Virus record (IMG/VR): IMGVR_UViG_3300025645_000069
Span: 1-64,000 of that record
Source: a virus
Reading direction: 5' to 3' (one strand)
DNA: 64,000 nt
Below are positions 36,683 to 43,753 of the stretch, one piece after another. The notes under the pieces were generated by a model. That model saw only the letters and a list, made by a program, of their open reading frames with translations. It had not been told where the DNA came from and did no database searches. Position 1 is the first letter of the stretch, and every line of letters begins with the position of its first letter. The position numbers were made by a program, and so were the translations under genes.

Positions 36683-36759
36683 TGCCTGAGAAAGTGCGTA
36701 ACATAGCACGTTGAGTAACTGACGAGTTGCTATTATGTAGTCCTGTTGCACGGCAGGCA
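36683..36759 (+). ncRNA. Multi-branched RNA fold 1 (77 nt)
   Basis: TGCCTG (36683-36688) pairs with CAGGCA (36754-36759), closing a unit of tRNA size. Inside are GTGC/GCAC (36694-36697 with 36706-36709) and a 7-bp hairpin AGTAACT/AGTTGCT (36714-36720 with 36725-36731, one G-U pair, loop GACG). It lacks a T arm of the tRNA type, so it is not a tRNA. Confidence 0.4.
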
Positions 36760-36792
36760 AATATAACAAACAAGAAGTAACGGTGCGGCAAA

Positions 36793-36870
36793 AGGGGATG
36801 TACCTTTCGTTCACGTTGAGGTTTTGCATGCTAGCTGCATATAATATTAAGCCCAAGAAGTGGGTCCCCT
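36793..36870 (+). ncRNA. Multi-branched RNA fold 2 (78 nt)
   Basis: AGGGGA (36793-36798) pairs with TCCCCT (36865-36870). Three hairpins sit inside: ACCT/AGGT (36802-36805 with 36819-36822), ATGC/GCAT (36828-36831 with 36837-36840) and CCCA/TGGG (36852-36855 with 36861-36864). The last stacks directly on the closing stem, as a T arm stacks on an acceptor stem. The result is a cloverleaf-like four-way junction without tRNA loop consensus. Confidence 0.4.
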
Positions 36871-36884
36871 CCTTGTTTGTTTAC

Positions 36885-36959
36885 AAAGTACATGGTGCAA
36901 GAACATTTACTATAAAAACAATAGGTTCTTGGCAGGTTCGATTCCTGCATACTTTACCA
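36885..36959 (+). ncRNA. tRNA-like element 1, no D arm, encoded CCA
   Basis: AAAGTA (36885-36890) pairs with TACTTT (36950-36955). A T arm GCAGG-TTCGATT-CCTGC (36932-36948) has the exact tRNA T-loop consensus, and the 3' end is A-CCA. ATGGT follows the 5' strand, supplying a GG that could meet the T loop. In place of D and anticodon arms is one hairpin, CAAGAAC/GTTCTTG (36898-36904 with 36925-36931) topped by CTAT/ATAG. No T33-anticodon loop is present. Confidence 0.65.
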
Positions 36960-37015
36960 CTAGAAAGGTCGTGATATTCGACGTAATCCTAAGCAAGATG
37001 ACAAAAGGCTTAACT

Positions 37016-37069
37016 AAAGCATATGGTACTAGTGCACTAGTGTAGGTTCGATTCCTACATGCTTTACCA
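37016..37069 (+). ncRNA. tRNA-like element 2, 54-nt minimal form, encoded CCA
   Basis: AAAGCAT (37016-37022) pairs perfectly with ATGCTTT (37059-37065). The T arm is GTAGG-TTCGATT-CCTAC (37042-37058), followed by A-CCA. ATGGT (37023-37027) precedes a short hairpin ACTAG-TGCA-CTAGT (37028-37041). At 54 bases it is far too short for a tRNA, yet every remaining part is paired. Compared with element 1, one T-stem pair and one acceptor pair have changed on both strands together. Confidence 0.65.
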
Positions 37070-37197
37070 ATAGTAGTGAGTTTGTAGTACCTGAAAAAGC
37101 AATAACCGTTGAATACGTAATAGACACGGCCAAAGGCAGCTTGGAGGTAAACAACTTTGCAACAAACAATCAGCAATGAGAGTTGCTACTATATTAT

Positions 37198-37282
37198 AAA
37201 GCAAATGGTTAGAAGAATGAATAAATACTCACAGTAGTCCCTTTATATACTTTTGCAGGTTCGATTCCTGCGTGCTTTACTA
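37198..37282 (+). ncRNA. tRNA-like element 3, no D arm, 3' end CTA
   Basis: AAAGCA (37198-37203) pairs with TGCTTT (37273-37278). The T arm is GCAGG-TTCGATT-CCTGC (37255-37271). The 3' end reads A-CTA rather than A-CCA. ATGGT follows the 5' strand as in the other two. The middle can form ATAAA/TTTAT capped by TACT/AGTA. No normal D or anticodon arm can be drawn. Confidence 0.6.
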
Positions 37283-37338
37283 TGCATAAGCATAAACAAC
37301 AACACAATTATTTATTAATCAGTTAAAAAAACAAAAAA

Positions 37339-38028
37339 ATGGCTGAAACAACTCAAACAACAACAGTAGCTCAAGAAGTTACAAATGCAACACCAGTAAA
37401 AATTCATGGTATTGTCCCAACAGTAAACCCAAATGTATTCCAACTAATTTTACGTTCGGAAAACGAAAAGCCTTCGGCAGCAGGTAGCGGACCAGAAGGA
37501 TTCTCTATGTTTATGAGTACATACTCACAAAACAACGTAGAAAAAAGAGTTAAATATCATGCAGTAGATGCTAACTTCCTAGAAGGTTATAATCTTGCAG
37601 ACGTAACTCGTGGAGCTGATGGTAAAGTACAATCTGTAGACTTAAACAATGTTGACCCTGTGTCAGGTGAAATGATTAGTGGTGCAATAGAATTAAGTAG
37701 TTTAAAAAGAGTTAAGGACATTAAAAATCCTTTAAATGGTAATTCTATTTTACCTGAAACATTACCTGAACACAAACTTGTTCTTACAGAGACTTTTGTA
37801 CAAAAGTTTAACAAAGACAAGAATGATATGATTACTTGGAGTCAAAAGCCTAAGCAGAATCCTTCTACTAAGGAAACACTATGTAATCAAGGTAAACCAA
37901 TTTATAGAAATGTGGATCTTACATTTGACACGGAAAAGCAAGATGTATACATCAAACATGATGGTACAGAGCCTGCAAGTGTAAATGCAGATCCTTTTAG
38001 TACTACTTCAGATGGATTAATGGGGTAG
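37339..38028 (+). CDS. Early protein of 229 aa, separately terminated
   Basis: A 229-residue protein starting MAETTQTTTVAQEVTNATP, with a beta-rich central part and a C-terminal DPFSTTSDGLMG. It has an A/C-rich leader after the RNA array and a strong terminator 11 bases after its stop, so it is likely an abundant product. The acidic, Phe-containing tail recalls ssDNA-binding proteins only loosely. Function unknown. Confidence 0.65.
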   Translation: MAETTQTTTVAQEVTNATPVKIHGIVPTVNPNVFQLILRSENEKPSAAGSGPEGFSMFMSTYSQNNVEKRVKYHAVDANFLEGYNLADVTRGADGKVQSVDLNNVDPVSGEMISGAIELSSLKRVKDIKNPLNGNSILPETLPEHKLVLTETFVQKFNKDKNDMITWSQKPKQNPSTKETLCNQGKPIYRNVDLTFDTEKQDVYIKHDGTEPASVNADPFSTTSDGLMG

Positions 38029-38039
38029 TTTGCAACGAT

Positions 38040-38072
38040 AGACGGAGAGAGTAATATCTCTCTGTCTTTCTT
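38040..38072 (+). terminator. Intrinsic terminator after the 229-aa gene
   Basis: AGACGGAGAGA (38040-38050) and TCTCTCTGTCT (38057-38067) form an 11-bp stem with one G-U pair and a 6-base loop, followed by a T-rich stretch. It ends or reduces transcription before the polymerase operon. Confidence 0.8.
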
Positions 38073-38084
38073 AAACAATAAGTT

Positions 38085-38291
38085 ATGACAAAAAGAACAG
38101 TAAATATTTCAATAGATGAGCTTACATCATTAAAAGCTCACACTGATGATGAAGGTAACATTGAAAACTTTGACAAGTTTATAGAATGCCAATCACATTT
38201 TAGTGATGTTATATTATCAGATGCAGAAACAAGTAACATTAACAAATTTTATAACCAAACAGTAAATCAATCTAAACAAGAGAACTCATGA
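38085..38291 (+). CDS. Small acidic early protein, 68 aa
   Basis: A 68-residue protein starting MTKRTVNISIDELTSLKAH, with acidic and Asn-rich composition. It overlaps the next gene by 4 bases (ATGA). No family recognised. Confidence 0.55.
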   Translation: MTKRTVNISIDELTSLKAHTDDEGNIENFDKFIECQSHFSDVILSDAETSNINKFYNQTVNQSKQENS

Positions 38292-38548
38292 ACATTTTAT
38301 TATTAAGTTTATTCATCCTCGCAGTAGCAACTATTATTAATATGGTTAGCTTAGGAAAATCAGTTAAAAGAACAAGATTGTTAGAACAAAATATTACTAA
38401 CTTACAATCTGCAGAGTTCTATTTTAAAACACGTTTAAGTAAATTAGAACAAGATGTACTTGATTGTACAACTATTGTTAATAAGCCTAAAGCTAAACGT
38501 GGTAGACCTAGAAAATCTAAAGCTGTAGTACATGAGCTCGGAAACTAG
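38288..38548 (+). CDS. Membrane-anchored protein with AT-hook-like tail, 86 aa
   Basis: Residues 1-22 form one membrane segment (MNILLLSLFILAVATIINMV), residues about 28-60 a coiled coil, and residues about 68-80 the basic motif KAKRGRPRKSKA, where GRP within basic residues is the AT-hook signature for minor-groove binding. This layout could tether AT-rich phage DNA to the host membrane. The gene sits directly before the polymerase genes. The role is inference from these three parts. Confidence 0.6.
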   Translation: MNILLLSLFILAVATIINMVSLGKSVKRTRLLEQNITNLQSAEFYFKTRLSKLEQDVLDCTTIVNKPKAKRGRPRKSKAVVHELGN

Positions 38549-38894
38549 AAAGGAGTTTATAATTCGTATGATTATGTTAATCAACGAGTTACCAGAAGAA
38601 AAGAAGCGCGATCAATTTGCGCTTCTAAACTTCTTGGAGTTCCAATTAAAATCTCGAGATCATTTGTTTGTTGAAGAATTTATCACTAATCTTACAGCTA
38701 AAATTAATCGTAACGAAGTATTTTATGGGCAAGCACACATTAAAAGAATTGTTCTTTCGGTCATCGAAAAGTTTGGAGCAGAGAGTGAATATAATTTCAA
38801 GGTTCCAGACTATTACGAAAAGCTCCTGCAACAAGATTTGGGCAGCGAGACAAATAGAGCTACTATTGAGAAAATTAAACAAGAAACTAAATGA
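38532..38894 (+). CDS. Hypothetical early protein, 120 aa
   Basis: A 120-residue helical, charged protein (FIIRMIMLINELPEEKKRD at the start). It overlaps the polymerase gene by 4 bases and the membrane-protein gene by 17. It may be a polymerase accessory, by position only. No motif recognised. Confidence 0.6.
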   Translation: MSSETRKEFIIRMIMLINELPEEKKRDQFALLNFLEFQLKSRDHLFVEEFITNLTAKINRNEVFYGQAHIKRIVLSVIEKFGAESEYNFKVPDYYEKLLQQDLGSETNRATIEKIKQETK

Positions 38895-40771
38895 TACAGT
38901 TCGTAGGAAATCCAAAACTCCTTGATTGCTGTGAAACCACTAACAACATTTGGCCTGTAGTAGAATATTGCAAAACTAAGAAAGTTATTGCAGTGGATAC
39001 AGAAACTACAGGCTTATCCCATACGTCAAGTGACATGATTATGTTACAAATAGGTGATAAAGATCGTCAGTTTGTAATAGACACAAGATATGTTGACGTA
39101 AAGCCACTAAGAATAATATTAGAAGATAGTAATATATTAAAGATACTACACAATGTTAAGTTTGACTATAAGTTTCTTATGAAACATAATATTAGACTTA
39201 ATAATGTGTGGGATACTATGCTAACTTCACAAGTTATACATTGTGGTAAGGATATGAGACACAGTTTAAACTCTGTGCTTAGTAGAGAACTAGAGATTGA
39301 GATGGACAAAACTGTTCGTCTTAATTTCCTACTAAAAGGTAGTGATGAATTTACAGAATCAGAGATAATATACGGTGCTAAAGATGTAGAACATCTTGTG
39401 CAACTATATGAAAAACAGCTTACTAAGGCTCAAAGTCTTGATGTATTACCAACAGTTCAACTAGAGAATAATGCAGCACTAGCGTACGCAGATATTGAGT
39501 ACAATGGTATTGCACTAGATGTAAAAGGTTGGAATAAATTGACAGACAAAGCTACGCGTAAGGTTAAATCTATGGAACTTGTATTAGATGCATACATAGA
39601 ATCTAACGCAGCACTTAATAAGTTTGTAAGTTCTTATATCCAAGGAGACTTATTTATAAGCACTGAAGAAATAAGAAAGGTGAATGTTAAATGGAGCTCA
39701 CCAAAGCAAGTACTAGATGTATTTAAAACATATGGACTTAAGGTAGAAGATGTAAACGGTAAGAACTTACACGTTTATAGTAAAGATCCTTTTGTCAAAA
39801 CATATATTAAATACAAAGAACAAGCTAAACTATCTACAAGTTATGGAACTAAGTTCCTAGACAATGTAGATGATGACGGCAGAATTCGTACTAGCTTTAA
39901 ACAAATACTAAATACAGGTAGAGTTGCATCAGGTAAGCCTAACATGCAACAGATACCTGCAGATAACGACTATCGTAACTGCTTTATAAGCGGATTACCT
40001 GGTTGGGTGTTTGTATCAGGTGACTACAGCTCGCAAGAGTTGTGTATTATAGCCACAGGGAGTAAAGATCCCGTGTGGATTAAAGCACTAGAAGAAGGTA
40101 AAGACCTTCATAGTGTGTGCGCAGATTTAGTTTATGGTAGAGAGTGGTATGAAGCCGCTGAAGAAAACTGTGCTTATTTTGTAGGCGATGCCAAACAAAA
40201 ATGTAATTGCAAAGAACATAAAAGACTGCGTACAAATGTAAAAAGTATAAACTTCGGTTTAGCCTATGGTATGGGGCCACACAAACTAGCTGACACATTG
40301 CTTATCAGTATTAAGGAAGCAGAAAGATTAATTCAGAAATACTTTACAGCATTTCCTGCAATTAAAAATTTTCTAGAGTCTCTTGGTAATTATGGTAAGC
40401 ACAATGGGTATATTAAAACATATGCACCGTACAGACGTATCAGATGGTTTGAAGAGTGGAAGGGTATAAATACAGACAAAGCTATGCTAGGTAAGATAGA
40501 GCGTGCAAGCAAGAACACACCAATTCAAGGTAGTGGTGCTGACATGTGTAAATCTGCACTAGTTATTGTACGTGATTATATCCATGATAACAAATTACCT
40601 GTTAAACTAGTGATGACAGTTCATGATCAAATTGACACTATAGTACACGAAAGTTATAAAGACGAGTGGTGTACTAAACTTCAAGAGCTTATGGAACAAT
40701 CAACACTAGATATTATACCATCAGGGCTACTAAAAGCAGAGACAGAAATATCAACAGTATGGAAAAAGTAA
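38891..40771 (+). CDS. DNA polymerase, family A, with 3'-5' exonuclease
   Basis: A 626-residue polymerase. The proofreading domain has VDTETTGL (D36, E38) and HNVKFDYKF near 92. The polymerase domain has motif A SGDYSSQELCI (about 376-386), motif B INFGLAYGMG (about 451-460) and motif C VHDQID (about 576). It lacks the 5'-3' nuclease domain of bacterial Pol I. It copies phage DNA together with the DnaB-type helicase, primase and SSB-like protein encoded downstream. Family A polymerases occur in several crAss-like phages. Confidence 0.95.
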   Translation: MIQFVGNPKLLDCCETTNNIWPVVEYCKTKKVIAVDTETTGLSHTSSDMIMLQIGDKDRQFVIDTRYVDVKPLRIILEDSNILKILHNVKFDYKFLMKHNIRLNNVWDTMLTSQVIHCGKDMRHSLNSVLSRELEIEMDKTVRLNFLLKGSDEFTESEIIYGAKDVEHLVQLYEKQLTKAQSLDVLPTVQLENNAALAYADIEYNGIALDVKGWNKLTDKATRKVKSMELVLDAYIESNAALNKFVSSYIQGDLFISTEEIRKVNVKWSSPKQVLDVFKTYGLKVEDVNGKNLHVYSKDPFVKTYIKYKEQAKLSTSYGTKFLDNVDDDGRIRTSFKQILNTGRVASGKPNMQQIPADNDYRNCFISGLPGWVFVSGDYSSQELCIIATGSKDPVWIKALEEGKDLHSVCADLVYGREWYEAAEENCAYFVGDAKQKCNCKEHKRLRTNVKSINFGLAYGMGPHKLADTLLISIKEAERLIQKYFTAFPAIKNFLESLGNYGKHNGYIKTYAPYRRIRWFEEWKGINTDKAMLGKIERASKNTPIQGSGADMCKSALVIVRDYIHDNKLPVKLVMTVHDQIDTIVHESYKDEWCTKLQELMEQSTLDIIPSGLLKAETEISTVWKK

Positions 40772-41046
40772 AAGACACAGCAGGAAACGAGTTAACTGCA
40801 GGTGATTATGTTGTAGTACAAGGATGGAGAGGGCTTCAGCCTGCAAAAGTGAGAACCTTCTCATCGTCATGTATGATATGTGACGCTCCTGTATTAGGTT
40901 ATAAGGGCAATAAAAGCATGATGCGGTTGCAACCTTATTTACCTAATCATGCTCACACAGCAAAAGACAAGGATTATCCTGATAGGATGCTAAAAGTACT
41001 TAAAATAACTCAACAGCAATATGACAACTTCGAGCAGAACCTCTAG
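40759..41046 (+). CDS. Small protein with SH3/KOW-like start, 95 aa
   Basis: A 95-residue protein. The segment ELTAGDYVVVQGWRGLQPAKV is like the small beta barrels that bind nucleic acid or protein. It overlaps the polymerase end by 13 bases and the helicase start by 26 bases. A regulatory or accessory role is plausible; no family is certain. Confidence 0.55.
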   Translation: MEKVKDTAGNELTAGDYVVVQGWRGLQPAKVRTFSSSCMICDAPVLGYKGNKSMMRLQPYLPNHAHTAKDKDYPDRMLKVLKITQQQYDNFEQNL

Positions 41047-42196
41047 ACAGATAGAGATAGTTCAAAAGTTTGCTGATAACAAAGGTAGAGGTACATTACT
41101 AGCAGCTACAGGCTTTGGTAAGACTTACACAGCAATCATGGTTATACTACGATTGCTTAAGTCTAGGCCAAACGCTAAAGTTATAGTAGTTGTACCAACT
41201 ATTAATCTTAAAAATCAGTGGAACACAGAGTTACGCAAGAATAAGATTAAACAGTATTGCAATGTAATTGTAATTAACACTGCTTACAAGTCTAAAGCTA
41301 AATGTGATCTATTAATATGTGATGAGATGCATGCTTATGGTGCTGAACAGTTTATTAAAGTATTTAATAAAATTACATATGATTTTATATTTGGTTTAAC
41401 AGCTACAATAGAGCGTACAGATGGTATGCATGAGGTATTGCTAGAATATGCACCTGTTATTGATGAAGTTCCTATCGAGGAATGCCATACAAATGGGTGG
41501 GTAAGCGATTATCTTGTGTACAATCTTGCAGTACCTATGTTAGAAGATGAGCAATCTAGTTACGACAGTGCTAATAAGAAGTTTAGGTATGCAGCAAGTC
41601 AAATAGGTTTTGGAGGTTCGCAATCATTTAATAATGCTAAACGTTATTTAAATGATAAAGACGCAGATCCTCATAAACGTGCAATGGCTGCTATATACTA
41701 CAATTCTATGCGTACTCGTGGTGATATATGTAAAAACTCACAAGCTAAAATACCTGTAATTAAAGAATTACTAGAGAAATTTAATGACCGTAAGGCATTA
41801 TTATTTAGTGCATCAACTAAATTTGCAGATGATGTACAGGAAGAGCTTGGAGATATATGTTTAAGTTTTCATAGTAAACGTACTAAGAAAGAGCAAGCGT
41901 TAATACTTAAGAAATTTAAAGATGGTAGAACAAAACAACGTATAATCAGTAGTGTTAAAGCTCTGAATGCAGGTTTTGACGTACCTGATTGTTCTTTAGG
42001 TATTGTAGCTGCAGGTAGTTCTAAGAAACTTGATAATATACAACGTACTGGACGTATCATAAGATATGTGCCAGGTAAAACAGCAATTATTATTAATCTT
42101 TATGCTCCTAACACACAAGAAGTTTCGTGGCTTAACAAGCGACAAGAAGGACAAATTGTAAAATGGGTGGATAGTGTAGAAGAAATAACAGTTTAA
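41021..42196 (+). CDS. SF2 DNA helicase, UvsW/RAD25-like
   Basis: A 391-residue helicase. Motif I is AATGFGKTYTA (about 28-38), motif II is ICDEMHAYG (about 100), motif III is GLTATIERTDG (about 125), and motif VI is RTGRIIRYVPG (about 350). The short form and the DEMH box fit phage branch-migration helicases such as T4 UvsW. It would remodel forks and recombination intermediates, and has a RusA-type resolvase later in the operon. Confidence 0.9.
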   Translation: MTTSSRTSRQIEIVQKFADNKGRGTLLAATGFGKTYTAIMVILRLLKSRPNAKVIVVVPTINLKNQWNTELRKNKIKQYCNVIVINTAYKSKAKCDLLICDEMHAYGAEQFIKVFNKITYDFIFGLTATIERTDGMHEVLLEYAPVIDEVPIEECHTNGWVSDYLVYNLAVPMLEDEQSSYDSANKKFRYAASQIGFGGSQSFNNAKRYLNDKDADPHKRAMAAIYYNSMRTRGDICKNSQAKIPVIKELLEKFNDRKALLFSASTKFADDVQEELGDICLSFHSKRTKKEQALILKKFKDGRTKQRIISSVKALNAGFDVPDCSLGIVAAGSSKKLDNIQRTGRIIRYVPGKTAIIINLYAPNTQEVSWLNKRQEGQIVKWVDSVEEITV

Positions 42197-42351
42197 ACAT
42201 AGCTAGTGGTAATGTCTCAACAATACCAATAAGACTACAAGCTGTGTAAATTAGGTAAGAGAATTGAGTACCCTCTTTTAAGACCGTGATTCCAGGCGAT
42301 ACTGCCAAACCACATGGCGCCTATTTTATATTATTAACTAAAAACTAAATT
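42197..42351 (+). other. 155-base gap with hairpins and a terminator-like stem
   Basis: No gene is seen. GGTA/TACC and AAGAG/CTCTT pairs can form around 42254-42280. AGGCG (42294-42298) pairs with CGCCT (42318-42322), followed by ATTTTATATT, which resembles a weak rightward terminator. The A-rich leader of the next gene follows. It could be an attenuator or a small RNA. Confidence 0.4.
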
Positions 42352-42627
42352 ATGATTAAAATTATAGCATTAGGTGTAGTATGCCTGATAGGTCTGTACT
42401 TAGTATGGATGATGATTAAAACAAAATCAATTAAAGATGTGCATATAAATGCAACAGCTTATAACTTAAAAAAACACAAAAACAATGGCTCTAACGCAGG
42501 AAGAAAAAATAAACAAAATAGTAGAAGTACTGGAAAAGCACAACAAGGTACACGAAACCATGGAAAGTCAGCTAAAACTAATAGCAGACTTTCTAAACGA
42601 AACGTCAGAACAAGTACTAAAGATTAA
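42352..42627 (+). CDS. Membrane-anchored protein overlapping the next gene, 91 aa
   Basis: Residues 1-22 are a clear membrane segment (IIALGVVCLIGLYLVWMMI). Residues about 45-91 are Lys/Asn/Ser/Gly-rich, low in complexity, and lie entirely within the 60-residue gene in another frame. The N-terminal half is convincing; the basic tail may be a by-product of the overlap or a genuine dual-coding stretch. Confidence 0.45.
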   Translation: MIKIIALGVVCLIGLYLVWMMIKTKSIKDVHINATAYNLKKHKNNGSNAGRKNKQNSRSTGKAQQGTRNHGKSAKTNSRLSKRNVRTSTKD

Positions 42628-42667
42628 AAAACAATTGCTGCGTGATACTACAGAAAGTAACGCGTAA
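42485..42667 (+). CDS. Small helical protein, 60 aa
   Basis: A 60-residue, strongly helical protein starting MALTQEEKINKIVEVLEKHN with heptad-like hydrophobic spacing through residue 50, suggesting a coiled coil. It ends four bases before the likely ATG of the radical SAM gene. It shares 143 bases with the preceding membrane-protein frame. Confidence 0.6.
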   Translation: MALTQEEKINKIVEVLEKHNKVHETMESQLKLIADFLNETSEQVLKIKKQLLRDTTESNA

Positions 42668-42671
42668 ATCA

Positions 42672-43499
42672 ATGTTGATAAGACCATCAGGTCGTAGCAC
42701 AGATTTCATATCTCCGTCATTTGGCTACGGTTGTTTATACAATTGCTCATATTGTTACATGAAACGACACAAACCTGATGGTCTATCAATATCTACAAAC
42801 ACAGGCGACATACTTACAGCAATAAATAACCATGCATATTTTACACCTGTAAATAAACCTAATCAAACGCACGCAGACTATACTACTTACGACATTAGTT
42901 GTAACGAAGACTTTGCACTGCATGCTAAATATCATGATTGGGAAAGGATCTTTGAATTCTTTAGAACTCATCCTGTTGCGATGGGTGCATTTGCTACTAA
43001 ATATGTTAACCCTAATCTAATTAACTTTGATCCGCAAGGTAAAATACGTATTAGATTTAGTTTGATGCCACAGCACATGTCTGACATTCATGAGCCTAAC
43101 ACATCTAAAATCATTGATAGAATTAAAGCTATTGATGCATTTATAGATGCAGGGTATGATGTCCATGTAAACTTTAGTCCTGTCATTGTAGAAGATGATT
43201 GGCTAGAGGATTATGAATATTTGTTTGATATGATGAACGATTATGTTGATTATAAAGATCAAGTACATGCAGAAGTAATATTTTTAACACACAACGAAAA
43301 GAAACATGAAGAGAATCTGAAGAAACACCCTGAAACAGAACTACACCTATGGAATCCTGCAATACAGGAAGAGAAAATCTCGCAGTATGGTGGAACTAAC
43401 ATAAGGTATGCTAAACATTTGAAGCCATTGTATATAGATGCATTTAAGGCTTTGCACGAAAGAGTTATACCTTGGAATAAAATCAGATACATATTTTGA
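42672..43499 (+). CDS. Radical SAM protein, spore-photoproduct-lyase-like
   Basis: From ATG 42672 (a GTG at 42642 is possible) it encodes 275 residues. PSFGYGCLYNCSYCYMKRH carries the radical SAM cluster motif CxxxCxxC near residue 20. The sequence around it matches the spore photoproduct lyase (SplB) branch better than others, in which a 4Fe-4S cluster and S-adenosylmethionine reverse a thymine dimer. It could repair UV damage in phage DNA or modify bases. Other radical SAM families cannot be excluded. It lies among replication genes. Confidence 0.75.
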   Translation: MLIRPSGRSTDFISPSFGYGCLYNCSYCYMKRHKPDGLSISTNTGDILTAINNHAYFTPVNKPNQTHADYTTYDISCNEDFALHAKYHDWERIFEFFRTHPVAMGAFATKYVNPNLINFDPQGKIRIRFSLMPQHMSDIHEPNTSKIIDRIKAIDAFIDAGYDVHVNFSPVIVEDDWLEDYEYLFDMMNDYVDYKDQVHAEVIFLTHNEKKHEENLKKHPETELHLWNPAIQEEKISQYGGTNIRYAKHLKPLYIDAFKALHERVIPWNKIRYIF

Positions 43500-43753
43500 A
43501 AAAAGGATACCACGACTACATTCCTATTGATAAGAAATCATTTCTTTCTAAAGGAAGAGAAACTGAATACTGGAAAGAAAGGCATGCTAAACAAGTAGCA
43601 GCTAATAATAAACCAGGTTTTGTAACTAAAAGCAGTTTTGAATTAATATTTGGGTTTGGATACCCTAAAACGTATAACACACCGAGTGTTATGAAAACTT
43701 ATAAATACCCTAAAAACGACGGAAGCAATGGCAAAGTTAGTAAATTTCGATGA
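43496..43753 (+). CDS. Hypothetical 85-aa protein, TTG start
   Basis: An 85-residue protein beginning at TTG, whose bases overlap the TGA stop of the radical SAM gene (TTGA). It contains KGRETEYWKERHAKQVA and an aromatic, basic C-terminal half. It overlaps the DUF932 gene by 26 bases. No family recognised. Confidence 0.5.
   Translation: MKKGYHDYIPIDKKSFLSKGRETEYWKERHAKQVAANNKPGFVTKSSFELIFGFGYPKTYNTPSVMKTYKYPKNDGSNGKVSKFR

Larger units (their letters stand above)
36680..37338 (+). other. Gene-free region holding a structured RNA array
   Basis: About 660 bases between two same-strand genes. Short frames exist on both strands, but those on the minus strand read as antisense translations of T-arm sequence. 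The region is dense in complementary segments. Five units are listed separately: two multi-branched folds (36683-36759, 36793-36870) and three tRNA-like elements (36885-36959, 37016-37069, 37198-37282). After the last unit come a small TATGC/GCATA hairpin and the A/C-rich leader of the 229-residue gene. Confidence 0.7.

Noticed and set aside
36885-36959. Canonical tRNA gene
   Set aside because: T arm and acceptor fit, but the best D stem uses two G-U pairs and lacks the loop GG, and the only 7-base loop has no T33, so a decoding tRNA is unlikely.
36656-37045. Short frames of 60-66 codons on both strands over the RNA array
   Set aside because: They overlap each other and the paired RNA segments, have no gene-like spacing or leader, and cross helices supported by covariation.
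36910-37176. 88-codon minus-strand frame across the RNA array
   Set aside because: Its CRNRTYT and AGIEPA segments are the usual antisense translations of tRNA T arms; it lies over tRNA-like elements 1 and 2 and is not a protein gene.
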